Source: SIG603 sp964370115 (GTDB lineage Bacteria > Bacillota > Clostridia > Oscillospirales > Acutalibacteraceae). From it: DNA of 18,671 nt. The stretch is taken from the NCBI GenBank assembly GCA_964370115.1, contig CAYJIA010000042.1:1-18671 (forward strand), read 5' to 3'. Both the position numbers and the translations under genes were made by a program. Positions 1-7,660 of this stretch are shown in pieces. Each line of letters opens with the position of its first letter. The stretch's first letter is position 1. A model generated the notes under the pieces. The model ran no database searches. It saw nothing but the letters and a program-made list of their open reading frames with translations, and was not told the DNA's origin.

Positions 1-92
1 TGGAGAATTGAAAATTGAGAATTGTGGCGAAAATCCTTCGGATTTTTTGATTGTAAATTGTAGGGGCGGATTCCATATCCGCCTGAAATCCA
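1..92. repeat. Interspersed composite repeat, copy A
   Basis: Non-coding stretch with two hairpins. The first is A+T-rich (30-36 with 40-46, CTTCGG around its apex, followed by Ts) and could terminate a gene left of the window. The second pairs GGCGGAT at 65-71 with ATCCGCC at 77-83. A related element lies at 13858-13967: it shares the GAAAA...GAG...TTGTGG lead-in and the TTCGGATTTTTTGATT segment but carries a different second hairpin. It looks like a dispersed, modular clostridial intergenic repeat. The left end may extend outside the window. Confidence 0.6.
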
Positions 93-117
93 CCACGACT
101 TTAAAAGGAGGTTTATT

Positions 118-552
118 ATGACAGAAAAAAAGAATAAGAGATTTATATTTTTAATCATCGGAATAGTGTTTTTTGTGTTTACTGCGATTTGCACGGTGTA
201 TTCGATACAAATTTATCCAGACAGCCTTGTAAAAGTCGATGTGATTATGCCTGAGAGCAAGGTGATAAGGGGTGACATCACGGGCTTTGAAGTGCCTAAG
301 ACTGCAATAATACCCGACCCGACAGACATTAATATGATAAGATACTTAGAGGTAGAGCAAAGAGAAGCTGCATGGGGTTATAAATATTTTGTGAGAGAAA
401 AACTGGGATTTTCTAACATCGCAGGAGAAGAAATTTTAGGAAGTACACAGGAGAATGTTATCATAATGCCACTGGGCGAGGAGAGTGGTTTTCCTGTTAT
501 AACAACGTATACAGGCGAGTATTACGAGGGGCTTGAAGTCACGTTTGGGTGA
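118..552 (+). CDS. Small membrane-anchored exported protein of unknown function, possibly ended early by an in-frame TGA
   Basis: I do not recognise the family. The 144-residue product starts with a basic N-terminus and one hydrophobic segment (about residues 9-31), so it is probably a membrane-anchored protein whose remaining ~110 residues lie outside the cell. The start is supported by AAAGGAGG ending 7 bases before the ATG. The frame does not end cleanly: after the TGA at 550-552 it stays open for 34 more codons to a TGA at 655-657, and that extension has ordinary protein-like composition (begins RWFFIDAVNDFD). The gene may therefore have lost its end to a nonsense mutation, or the TGA may be read through. 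It lies 176 bases before, and in the same direction as, the giant surface protein, but a promoter separates them. Confidence 0.6.
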   Translation: MTEKKNKRFIFLIIGIVFFVFTAICTVYSIQIYPDSLVKVDVIMPESKVIRGDITGFEVPKTAIIPDPTDINMIRYLEVEQREAAWGYKYFVREKLGFSNIAGEEILGSTQENVIIMPLGEESGFPVITTYTGEYYEGLEVTFG

Positions 553-657
553 AGATGGTTTTTTATAGATGCAGTGAATGATTTTGATATGTCGAAAGAA
601 GTGATTAGAGGAAATTATTTTGATATACATTCTGCTTTTTTAGCAATATTAAATTGA
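553..657 (+). other. In-frame coding-like extension beyond the TGA of the small exported protein
   Basis: This segment has 34 sense codons directly after TGA 550-552 in the same frame, then TGA at 655-657. The residues read as ordinary folded-protein sequence, with alternating hydrophobic and acidic residues (RWFFIDAVNDFDMSKEVIRG at the start). The final stop overlaps the -35 box of the next promoter, as expected for a true gene end abutting the next transcription unit. A nonsense mutation is the simplest explanation; readthrough or recoding is possible. Confidence 0.4.
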
Positions 658-682
658 CAATTTAATTATTTAGTAGTAAAAT
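654..682 (+). promoter_or_regulatory. Sigma-A-type promoter for the giant surface protein
   Basis: TTGACA at 654-659, a 17-base spacer and TAAAAT at 677-682. Transcription would start near 689, 40 bases before the ATG at 729. The -35 box overlaps the TGA that closes the upstream coding-like extension. Confidence 0.75.
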
Positions 683-728
683 TTAATTGTACGAGAATTT
701 AGTTTGAAACGGAAAATTGGAGGTTAAA

Positions 729-3700
729 ATGAAACTAAAAAAAAGACTGTTAGCAATGCTGTTGTCGCTTATGATGGTGGCGAGTGTTGCGATTCAGCCG
801 ATTTCAATGGTAAGTGCCACAACTGGTGGCGAAACACCGATTGAAACGGACGGAACAGGTGGAGAAGCACCACCCGCTACGATGGTAATAACAAGTGCAA
901 GCTTAAGCCAAGGCGAAGAACTGCAGGTAATTACACAGAGTAGTACGACAAGCGTTAATCTACCTAAAATGAATGTTACATATGATGATAGTTCGGTTGG
1001 GACTATAGATGTAACATGGACACCAGACAAGGCGTTTGATGTGAACGTGGCAGGTACTTACACATACACTGCTACAGTAAACACAGCGATTTATAGCCTA
1101 GCACAGGGTGTAACGCTACCAAACTTTACGGTAAAGGTAGAAGCTTTACAGGAAGAACAAAAAACGATAAAAACTATTACAGCGGTAGAGGTTGTAAACA
1201 CACAAAACTTTACAGCGGGTAGTGGAGAAGTACTTACCTTACCACAGCTAAATGTTACATACGATGACAATACAACTGAAAGTATAGCTGTAGTATGGAC
1301 TGCTGATACTGTTGTGTTTGATGTAAATGCAGAAGGTACATATGTTTACACCGCAAGTATAGATACAAATCTATATGCACTTGCAGAGGGCGTAACGTTA
1401 CCTAACTTTACAGCAGTTGTTTCAGGCACGCAAGAACCTAAGCCAGAAACAAAAGTAGAAAAAGTGATAAAGGCAATTGAGCCTGTAGAGGCGAAAAGCT
1501 TTACAGTAGGCGACGAGGTAACAGCACTAACTTTCCCACAACTTACAGTTACATTTGAAGACGACACTCAAGATAGTATAGATGTAACATGGACTGCGAC
1601 AGAAAATGAATTTGTAGACACTACAGCCGAGGGCGTATTCACATACACCGCAACAATAGGCGAGGGATACAAACTACTAAACGACACAGTTATCCTACCT
1701 GAATTTATGGTAGTAGTAACAGCTAAAACACAAGAAGAACCAGAAACACGTGTGTTGCCAGATGTTACGGTTCTATTTGATATTAATGGTAATTATGAAC
1801 TTGACGAAGATATAGGTGAGGTTGAGATTCAAGTTATGGAAAATGCCACAATAGCTCTGAGCGATTTAACAGGGCTTGCAGCGGGTTTTGAAGTTGCTAC
1901 ATGGAAGTATTATTCTTACGAATCGGGTGGCTCGATTAAAGTTGAGTTTTCTGGTCAAGAAGGAGTAACGCCAACTCCAGTTACAAGTGAAATGAAAGAT
2001 AGTGACTATCACAAGGTCATTCTTACACCATATTGGACAGTTTGGTTTGATGCTGATGAAGACAATGAATATAATGCGGCAGTAGATTTAAAAATTGAAG
2101 TAATCAATACAGGGAGTGTTCATACTACAATTCGAAATAGATCCCCGCTAGACGAGATGAATCCACAAGCTTCAGGTTGGAAAATATGTGGAACAGAGGA
2201 CAAGTTTGTTTTTGATGAAAGTGAGATTCGTGCTATTGGAGAATCTGAATTTACAAAGGTCACAAGCAATCTTAAACTTTGCCCTGTTTTTGAGGTGCCG
2301 GTGTATTTTGTTGAAAGTGATGGAGCTATTAACTTCGAAGGGGATGCAAATAGTGTTTTAGCTATTGGACGTGTTGAGCTTGGAAGTACAATCGGTTCTG
2401 ACACACCTGGTAAATACGGTGGTACAATCGGCGAAATTATGAACGCTGAGTTTCTAAAAAGCAGTCACGGATATATAAATTTTGAGGGTTGGTATACCTC
2501 GCCAAATGGTGGAGAAAAATGGATTTTTAGACCTGATGCAAGCCCGACAATGGCACTCGAAAGTCATGTTACAAAAGATTTTATAACAGGGTCAGAGGAT
2601 GCGGTAGATGCTATAATTTTGTATATCAAAGCAGACGCTCTATATAAAGTAGAGTTTCTTGATGAAGACTACGATACATTAAACTCCACATATGTAGAAG
2701 AGGGTGGAACCGTAAATAATGATGCAACAGGTTCAAGCCAAACGCCTACGATAGAAACTCTTATAAAAGGCGCTAATTTTACATTGGAAACTGGAGAGGT
2801 GTTTAGAGAATGGAGAGTTTATACAGATAGTGCCTATAAAACTTGGGAATTCGGAACAAGCGGTACAAAAGTGGACAGTAGTTATGTTGGTGGAGAGGAA
2901 CCTAGAGTGATATATCTATATCCAATAATTCAAGAAAAAGATAAGTATACAATAGATTTTGACCTTGACGGAGATGGATTTATAAGTTATGATGGCTACC
3001 CCTCTGAGGAAGATAGACAAATTCCTGATATTGATCTAGACGCGACTGTCGATGTAAGTGATGCCCCTGAAGGCTATCAAGATGTCGTGTGGAAAGATCA
3101 AGACGGTAATATCTTTGAATTTAATGAAGAGGGCGTAACAGGTACACCTGTAACGGAAAATAAAGTTTTGACACCACATTACAAAGTCCAATTCAAAGAT
3201 GACGAAGGCTCAGGCGCAACAATTGGCACAATGAACGAAGACCAACTTGTTAAATTTAATGGAAATGTTACTGAGCCAGCAAATAATCCACAACCAAGCA
3301 AAGGCAGCCCGAATTTCTGGTATATAGATGAAAATAATAACGGTCAGGCTGATACAGGCGAAAAATGGTGGAACTTTGATAACGATATTGTTACAGATAA
3401 TATTGTTCTGACTCCATCTTGGGATTTTGCGGTTTCATTCGATGAAGATGGAGACGGAGTAGTCGATACATATACGGATCCAAGCACAGAAGATGAATTG
3501 GAAATGACCGTATATGTGGAAAAAGATGGTACTGTAGACAAAAGTGTTCTTGAAACATTTGGAATTGAAGTAGAATATGATAAATGGTTTGACGAACAAA
3601 GCAAAGAATTTATACTTGATGACGGCACAGGAAACGGCACAAAAGTAAATAAAAACTACATTGTACATCCACAACAAGGAATACTTATTCTGCTTGATGA

Positions 3701-6047
3701 TATGGAGTATAGTAGTTTACAGGATTTACTTCCTCTTCCTATTGGAAAAAAATTGTGTCAAGACATAATAGCAGATATTGAAGGCGGTATCATTGATGGC
3801 AGTGAAACTTCTTTTAAAAATAGTGATTTCGACTCAGAGCCAGAAACAATTGTGCCAATAGGAACTGGACTATTATATAATGGAACAGGTTTAGAGGGCT
3901 TTGACCCCGAAACACAAATGCTAAAAGGCTGGTACACAGGTAAAGACGGCACAGGCACAAAATTTGAATTCGGTGAAAACGGAACGGTACTTTCGACTGA
4001 ACTTGCAACTTATGTTTTCTATATGGACAAGTATATACTTCTTTTACACCCACACGTAGTAACAATACACACAGTAGGCTTTGACCTTGATGGTGACGGT
4101 AATGCAGACACTGGAGAAGACACCACGGTCGAAGACGGAAAACCTATTGATAAAACTCAAGTTCCAGACACAACAACTCCTCCTAAATACTGGGTTGATG
4201 AAGATGGAAACGAGTTTGAAATTGGCAAAACCCCTGTAACTGAAGACGAAGTTTTAACCCCTGTATACGAAGTTAAATTTGAAGATGGTAAAGGAAATGT
4301 AGATGGTGCAAACGGCAAAAACCCACCAAAAGATGTAGTTTCAGGCACGACACTTCCTACACCTCAAAACCCACAAACTGATGGAACCTTAGAATTCTGG
4401 TATGTGGACAAGAATGACAACGGAGTACCAGACGCAGGCGAAACAGTATGGAACTTTAATACTGATAAAGTTACAGAAAATATGACACTTACACCGCATT
4501 ATAAATATAATGTAAGTGTTAATGAAACTTATAACACAAATAACAACGGTAGCGGGTCATACGCACCGGGTACAACTGTAAATATCAATACAGGCGAGAG
4601 ACCTAACTATACATTTACAGGTTGGACAGTGACAACACCAAGTGGCGTGACAGTAACTTTAAACGATGCATCAAGCATGAATACGAGCTTTACCATGCCA
4701 AATGGATCTGTAACTATTACAGCAAACTGGGTAGAAAATACAGTGCCTCAAACCGTGAGGTTTACACTTACAGTAGTCGACGGTAGCGGTGACGGAACAT
4801 ATACCCAAGGAACAAGAGTGTCAGTATCACACACCGATAGTGCTACTCCAGAAGGGCAAGAGTTTGTCGGTTGGGACACAAATGGCGACGGCGTTGTAGA
4901 CGTAGCAATTGAGGACTTTACATATACTATGCCGGGCAGAAATGTTGTAATAAGACCTGTTTATCAAGATTTAGTAGATGAATTTGAATTAACAGTAAAC
5001 GGTGGCGACGGCGACGGAACATATGAAGAGGGCGAAGAAGTAGACATTACCCTTGGAGAAGTTCCAGAAGGCGAAGAATTTGTAGGTTGGGACACAGACG
5101 GTGACGGTGATGTCGATGTAACAGACGAAGACTTTACTTTCACAATGCCAGACGAAAACACTACAATAACTGCTGTTTTTGAAGATGTAGTAGATGAATT
5201 TGAATTAACAGTTAACGGTGGAGATGGCGACGGAACATATGAAGAGGGCGAAGAAGTAGACATTACCCTTGGTGAGGTTCCAGAAGGACAAGAGTTTGTC
5301 GGTTGGGATACAGACGGCGACGGAGTTGTCGATGTAACCGACGAAGACTTTACTTTCGTAATGCCAGATGAAAACACAACAATAACCGCTATTTACGAAG
5401 ATATTGCAGACGATGGTACAACTGGTGGAACAGGCGACGACACAGGTGGTGGCACAGGTGGAACTATTACTCCTCCTGTAGATGAATCTGAAATTACTAA
5501 AGTGACTGTAGGCGGAAACGATCTTTCAGAAGACGATTACTATTTCGATGAAAATGGTGATTTGGTCATAAGTCCAGATTTTATCGCAACATTACCTGAC
5601 GGAAGACATGTTGTTAGAATTACAACTGTCGACGGTGAAAACTTTGAGGCTGTAATAATCGTAGAAGACGGTGTACCTACATCTATGTCTCCATTTGAGC
5701 CTGCTTATGGCTGGAGTTTGTTTGACATGATTATGACAGTAGTAGCCGTAGTGATAGCGCTTATTTACCTAATAGTAAGACCAAGGAAAAATGACAGCGA
5801 GCACTATGAAGCAGAAAGTGAGCAAAAACATAAGAATAGAATTATCACAAGCATAGTACTATTTGTTTTTGCACTATTCAGCATTATTTTACTGATTGTT
5901 ACCCAAGACTTTACACAACCAATGATGATATTTGATTTGTGGAGTATAGTATTTGCAATTGTTGCGCTTGTACAAATGGTAATAATATTCTTTGTTAGAA
6001 AGAAAAATGATGATGGAGAGAATTCAAATCAAGTAATGACTTTCTAA
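729..6047 (+). CDS. Giant multi-domain surface protein (Ig-like domains, InlB-type repeats, Ca-binding-like loops, C-terminal membrane helices)
   Basis: The ATG at 729 is chosen over the TTG at 717 because GGAGG (719-723) is correctly spaced from the ATG and overlaps the TTG. The product has 1772 residues. A signal peptide covers about residues 1-30 (likely cut after MVSA). Three related bacterial Ig-like domains follow at about 52-139, 141-230 and 243-331 (each with TYT(A)T-type and LPxF strands). A long region of repeats of the InlB B-repeat/Listeria-Bacteroides (Flg_new) type follows, ending in two nearly identical 72-residue units. At least eight Asp-rich DxDxDG or DxNxNG loops recur, resembling dockerin or thrombospondin type-3 calcium sites. 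A Gly/Thr linker (about 1560-1582), a small beta domain resembling an X2-type module (1586-1654) and three hydrophobic helices (about 1661-1682, 1705-1724, 1737-1756) with basic flanks close the protein. No LPxTG motif is present, so anchoring is probably by the membrane helices. A role in adhesion or cell-envelope scaffolding is inferred, not shown. Confidence 0.8.
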   Translation: MKLKKRLLAMLLSLMMVASVAIQPISMVSATTGGETPIETDGTGGEAPPATMVITSASLSQGEELQVITQSSTTSVNLPKMNVTYDDSSVGTIDVTWTPDKAFDVNVAGTYTYTATVNTAIYSLAQGVTLPNFTVKVEALQEEQKTIKTITAVEVVNTQNFTAGSGEVLTLPQLNVTYDDNTTESIAVVWTADTVVFDVNAEGTYVYTASIDTNLYALAEGVTLPNFTAVVSGTQEPKPETKVEKVIKAIEPVEAKSFTVGDEVTALTFPQLTVTFEDDTQDSIDVTWTATENEFVDTTAEGVFTYTATIGEGYKLLNDTVILPEFMVVVTAKTQEEPETRVLPDVTVLFDINGNYELDEDIGEVEIQVMENATIALSDLTGLAAGFEVATWKYYSYESGGSIKVEFSGQEGVTPTPVTSEMKDSDYHKVILTPYWTVWFDADEDNEYNAAVDLKIEVINTGSVHTTIRNRSPLDEMNPQASGWKICGTEDKFVFDESEIRAIGESEFTKVTSNLKLCPVFEVPVYFVESDGAINFEGDANSVLAIGRVELGSTIGSDTPGKYGGTIGEIMNAEFLKSSHGYINFEGWYTSPNGGEKWIFRPDASPTMALESHVTKDFITGSEDAVDAIILYIKADALYKVEFLDEDYDTLNSTYVEEGGTVNNDATGSSQTPTIETLIKGANFTLETGEVFREWRVYTDSAYKTWEFGTSGTKVDSSYVGGEEPRVIYLYPIIQEKDKYTIDFDLDGDGFISYDGYPSEEDRQIPDIDLDATVDVSDAPEGYQDVVWKDQDGNIFEFNEEGVTGTPVTENKVLTPHYKVQFKDDEGSGATIGTMNEDQLVKFNGNVTEPANNPQPSKGSPNFWYIDENNNGQADTGEKWWNFDNDIVTDNIVLTPSWDFAVSFDEDGDGVVDTYTDPSTEDELEMTVYVEKDGTVDKSVLETFGIEVEYDKWFDEQSKEFILDDGTGNGTKVNKNYIVHPQQGILILLDDMEYSSLQDLLPLPIGKKLCQDIIADIEGGIIDGSETSFKNSDFDSEPETIVPIGTGLLYNGTGLEGFDPETQMLKGWYTGKDGTGTKFEFGENGTVLSTELATYVFYMDKYILLLHPHVVTIHTVGFDLDGDGNADTGEDTTVEDGKPIDKTQVPDTTTPPKYWVDEDGNEFEIGKTPVTEDEVLTPVYEVKFEDGKGNVDGANGKNPPKDVVSGTTLPTPQNPQTDGTLEFWYVDKNDNGVPDAGETVWNFNTDKVTENMTLTPHYKYNVSVNETYNTNNNGSGSYAPGTTVNINTGERPNYTFTGWTVTTPSGVTVTLNDASSMNTSFTMPNGSVTITANWVENTVPQTVRFTLTVVDGSGDGTYTQGTRVSVSHTDSATPEGQEFVGWDTNGDGVVDVAIEDFTYTMPGRNVVIRPVYQDLVDEFELTVNGGDGDGTYEEGEEVDITLGEVPEGEEFVGWDTDGDGDVDVTDEDFTFTMPDENTTITAVFEDVVDEFELTVNGGDGDGTYEEGEEVDITLGEVPEGQEFVGWDTDGDGVVDVTDEDFTFVMPDENTTITAIYEDIADDGTTGGTGDDTGGGTGGTITPPVDESEITKVTVGGNDLSEDDYYFDENGDLVISPDFIATLPDGRHVVRITTVDGENFEAVIIVEDGVPTSMSPFEPAYGWSLFDMIMTVVAVVIALIYLIVRPRKNDSEHYEAESEQKHKNRIITSIVLFVFALFSIILLIVTQDFTQPMMIFDLWSIVFAIVALVQMVIIFFVRKKNDDGENSNQVMTF
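4761..5414 (+). repeat. Tandem repeat units inside the surface-protein gene
   Basis: Three consecutive units of one repeat family: 4761-4982 (222 bp, diverged), 4983-5198 and 5199-5414 (216 bp each, nearly identical in protein and close in DNA). Each encodes a beta-strand segment, a GDGDGTY turn, an EGEEVDITLG-like segment, an FVGWDTDGDG...VDV loop and an FTMPDENTTITA segment. A fourth, more distant relative precedes them (about 4504-4740). The near identity of the last two units suggests recent duplication and possible copy-number variation between strains. Confidence 0.85.
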
Positions 6048-6084
6048 ATCTAAAGTTAATTTTAAAATAAAATCTAAAAATGAG

Positions 6085-6129
6085 AACCCTCCTACAAGAT
6101 GACGTTATAGTCACTGTGGGAGGTTTTTT
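6085..6129 (+). terminator. Rho-independent terminator of the surface-protein gene
   Basis: The stem pairs the AACC-TCCTACA arm (from 6085, one bulged C) with TGTGGGAGGTT ending at about 6125. An inner TGAC/GTCA helix lies between the arms, and TTTTTT follows. It lies between two convergent genes. The reverse strand has a weaker T-rich tail, so it may also act on the regulator gene from the other side. Confidence 0.75.
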
Positions 6130-6130
6130 C

Positions 6131-6787
6131 TTATATAAATAATTCAAATTCGTTTTTACTATAATCAATTAAGCCGTCTTTTTTCATTTTGGATAGCTCA
6201 TTTGACAGTGCGCTTCTGTCGGCGCATAAAAAATTGGCAAGATTTTCTCGGTTCATAGATATAGTAAATTTTTTTAAACCGTGGCTTTCCTGGTGAAAAT
6301 ATGAAAGGATTTTATCACGTAAGGTTTTTTTTGAGATAATATCTATCCGCTTATTAAGGTACAAGGCTTTTTTTGCGACAACGCTTAGCATATTAGTGAT
6401 TAACTGCTGGTGAAATTTACAAGATGAACAGCAAGACGAAGTGATTTTTGTAAAATCGAAAAATAAAACGGTGCTTTCGGTCATTGAAATTATAGACACT
6501 GGACTGTGATGAACTTCTGCACAGGCGAAAACTTCTGCAAAAATATCGCCGTCAGATACTTTTCCCATCATCATTTCATTGCCATCAAAATCAGTTTTTA
6601 CTATTTTTATCTCACCACTTAGCACGGCTCCTACAAAATTAATGCTGTCGCCCTCGTTTAAAATAACTTCTCTTTTGCTGTATTTTCGCTCAAATGCCCC
6701 GAGGCATGAAAGCATAGAATAAAAATCTGCCTCAGTTATATTGTCAAAAAGCTTGTTATTTATTATTTTACTATAATCTTTTTTCAT
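6131..6787 (-). CDS. Crp/Fnr-family transcriptional regulator
   Basis: 218 residues, the usual length for this family. An N-terminal cNMP-binding-fold sensor domain spans about residues 20-112, the dimerisation helix about 125-150, and a C-terminal winged helix-turn-helix about 155-210, with a recognition helix beginning DRSALSNEL (190-198) of the type common in clostridial HcpR-like regulators. Between sensor and helix sits a Cys cluster, C119-C120-x-x-C123, that could bind a metal or sense redox state; this is inference. The start is supported by AAAGGAG upstream. It is divergent from a ferredoxin-like gene, and a perfect palindrome lies between them. Clostridial HcpR-type regulators are known to control redox and nitrosative-stress genes such as hybrid cluster protein and ferredoxins. 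No hcp gene is visible here, so HcpR identity is only a suggestion. Confidence 0.85.
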   Translation of the reverse strand: MKKDYSKIINNKLFDNITEADFYSMLSCLGAFERKYSKREVILNEGDSINFVGAVLSGEIKIVKTDFDGNEMMMGKVSDGDIFAEVFACAEVHHSPVSIISMTESTVLFFDFTKITSSCCSSCKFHQQLITNMLSVVAKKALYLNKRIDIISKKTLRDKILSYFHQESHGLKKFTISMNRENLANFLCADRSALSNELSKMKKDGLIDYSKNEFELFI

Positions 6788-6800
6788 AAAAGCTCCTTTT

Positions 6801-6814
6801 GTTGTCTAGACAAC
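6801..6814. promoter_or_regulatory. Perfect 14-bp palindrome, candidate Crp/Fnr-type operator
   Basis: GTTGTCTAGACAAC is an exact palindrome with the 5-4-5 geometry of FNR-class sites. Its centre is at -41.5 relative to the start predicted from TATAAT at 6837-6842, which has no recognisable -35; that is the position of a class II activator site. For the divergent regulator gene it lies downstream of the likely start, where it could repress. Confidence 0.55.
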
Positions 6815-6822
6815 GGAAATTG

Positions 6823-6859
6823 TAGTATAATGATACTATAATAAGTTTACATTAGTCAA
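6823..6859. promoter_or_regulatory. Divergent promoters for the ferredoxin-like gene and the Crp/Fnr gene
   Basis: Plus strand: TATAAT at 6837-6842 (another at 6826-6831, with TTGTCT at 6802-6807, 18-base spacer). Minus strand: TTGACT at 6859-6854 and TATCAT at 6835-6830 with an 18-base spacer. The segment 6823-6838 is itself an inverted repeat, TAGTAT-AATG-ATACTA. The promoters interleave, so the two genes are probably controlled together. Confidence 0.5.
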
Positions 6860-6890
6860 TAGGATAAACGCAAGATAAGGAGAAAAAAGA

Positions 6891-7556
6891 ATGAATAAAA
6901 AAGTTATAAAAATTGATGAAGAAAAATGCATAGGCTGTGGGCTTTGTGCAGATACCTGTAAACAGAGTGCCATTGAGATTATTGACGGGAAGGCAAAAGT
7001 GACTCGTGATGATTATTGCGATGGAATAGGAAACTGTTTGCCTGTTTGTCCTGTAAGTGCAATCAGCTTTTCTGATAAAGATGTTGCAAATGAAAATATA
7101 AAACCCGTGGCAAGTGGATGTCCTGGAAATAGTATAAAGGAATTTAAAACTAAGGAAGTGACAGTGAGAAGTGAGGCGCAAAAATCTGTGTCTCAGCTTA
7201 GACAATGGCCGGTTCAAATTAAGTTAGTGCCTGAAAACGCCCCTTACTTCAACAATGCAAATTTGTTAATTGCAGCAGACTGTGCAGCGTATTCTTATGC
7301 GAATTTTCATAATGAATTTATGGAAAATAAAGTCACAATAATCGGTTGTCCAAAACTTGACATGGGTGACTATACAGAAAAACTTACAAGTATTATTTCG
7401 AGCAATAATATTAAAAGTGTCACTGTAGTCAGAATGGAAGTACCATGCTGTGGAGGTATTGAAAATGCAACAGTAAATGCACTAAAAGCAAGTGGCAAAT
7501 TTATACCTTGGCAGGTGGTCACTCTGTCTATAAATGGTGAAATTTTAGAAATTTAG
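6891..7556 (+). CDS. 4Fe-4S ferredoxin-domain protein with a conserved Cys-containing C-terminal domain
   Basis: 221 residues, probably a cytoplasmic electron-transfer protein. The N-terminal ferredoxin domain has C13-x2-C16-x2-C19-x3-C23 and a second set, C43-x5-C49-x3-C53-P, that lacks one of the usual four cysteines; as I recall, this is normal for the family. The C-terminal domain (about 103-221) has the family hallmarks LRQWPVQ, AADC (C131), GCPKLD (C153) and VPCCGG (C186, C187), so additional metal or cluster ligands are likely. This family is widespread in anaerobes, often next to Crp/Fnr regulators and hybrid cluster protein. The exact reaction is not established to my knowledge. AAGGAG lies 9-10 bases before the ATG. 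Regulation by the divergent Crp/Fnr protein is inferred from the operator position. Confidence 0.85.
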   Translation: MNKKVIKIDEEKCIGCGLCADTCKQSAIEIIDGKAKVTRDDYCDGIGNCLPVCPVSAISFSDKDVANENIKPVASGCPGNSIKEFKTKEVTVRSEAQKSVSQLRQWPVQIKLVPENAPYFNNANLLIAADCAAYSYANFHNEFMENKVTIIGCPKLDMGDYTEKLTSIISSNNIKSVTVVRMEVPCCGGIENATVNALKASGKFIPWQVVTLSINGEILEI

Positions 7557-7571
7557 AATAAAAAGCAAAAT

Positions 7572-7622
7572 AAAATATATATTGACAATAGCGAAATATC
7601 AGTGTATGCTAGCGACAACAAT
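7572..7622 (+). promoter_or_regulatory. Promoter of the methyltransferase gene, copy 1 of a 51-bp direct repeat
   Basis: TTGACA at 7582-7587, 17-base spacer, TATGCT at 7605-7610. The whole block 7572-7622 recurs at 8500-8550 with two mismatches (7592 C/T and 7608 G/A). The second mismatch is inside the -10 box, making this copy the weaker match to consensus. Confidence 0.75.
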
Positions 7623-7660
7623 AGACATTGAAGAATATTATAGAGAAAGGCGGGAATTAG

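Noticed and set aside
118..657. TGA reassigned as a sense codon throughout the genome
   Set aside because: gatB ends at a TGA at the normal family length and tryptophan is encoded by TGG elsewhere in the window, so one internal TGA is not evidence for a changed code.
717..728. TTG at 717 as start of the giant surface protein
   Set aside because: The TTG overlaps GGAGG (719-723), which is correctly spaced for the ATG at 729, and the ATG start gives a typical signal peptide.
4964..5377. A 137-codon open frame on the minus strand opposite the repeat region, with repeating Ser-rich sequence
   Set aside because: It mirrors the near-identical repeats of the surface-protein gene, is low in complexity, and has no ribosome site or promoter. 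Other minus-strand frames inside this gene are rejected for the same reasons.
4761..5414. Regularly spaced repeats that might be a CRISPR array
   Set aside because: The units are 216-222 bp, contiguous, in frame and translate to a known type of surface repeat. There are no short repeats with unique spacers.
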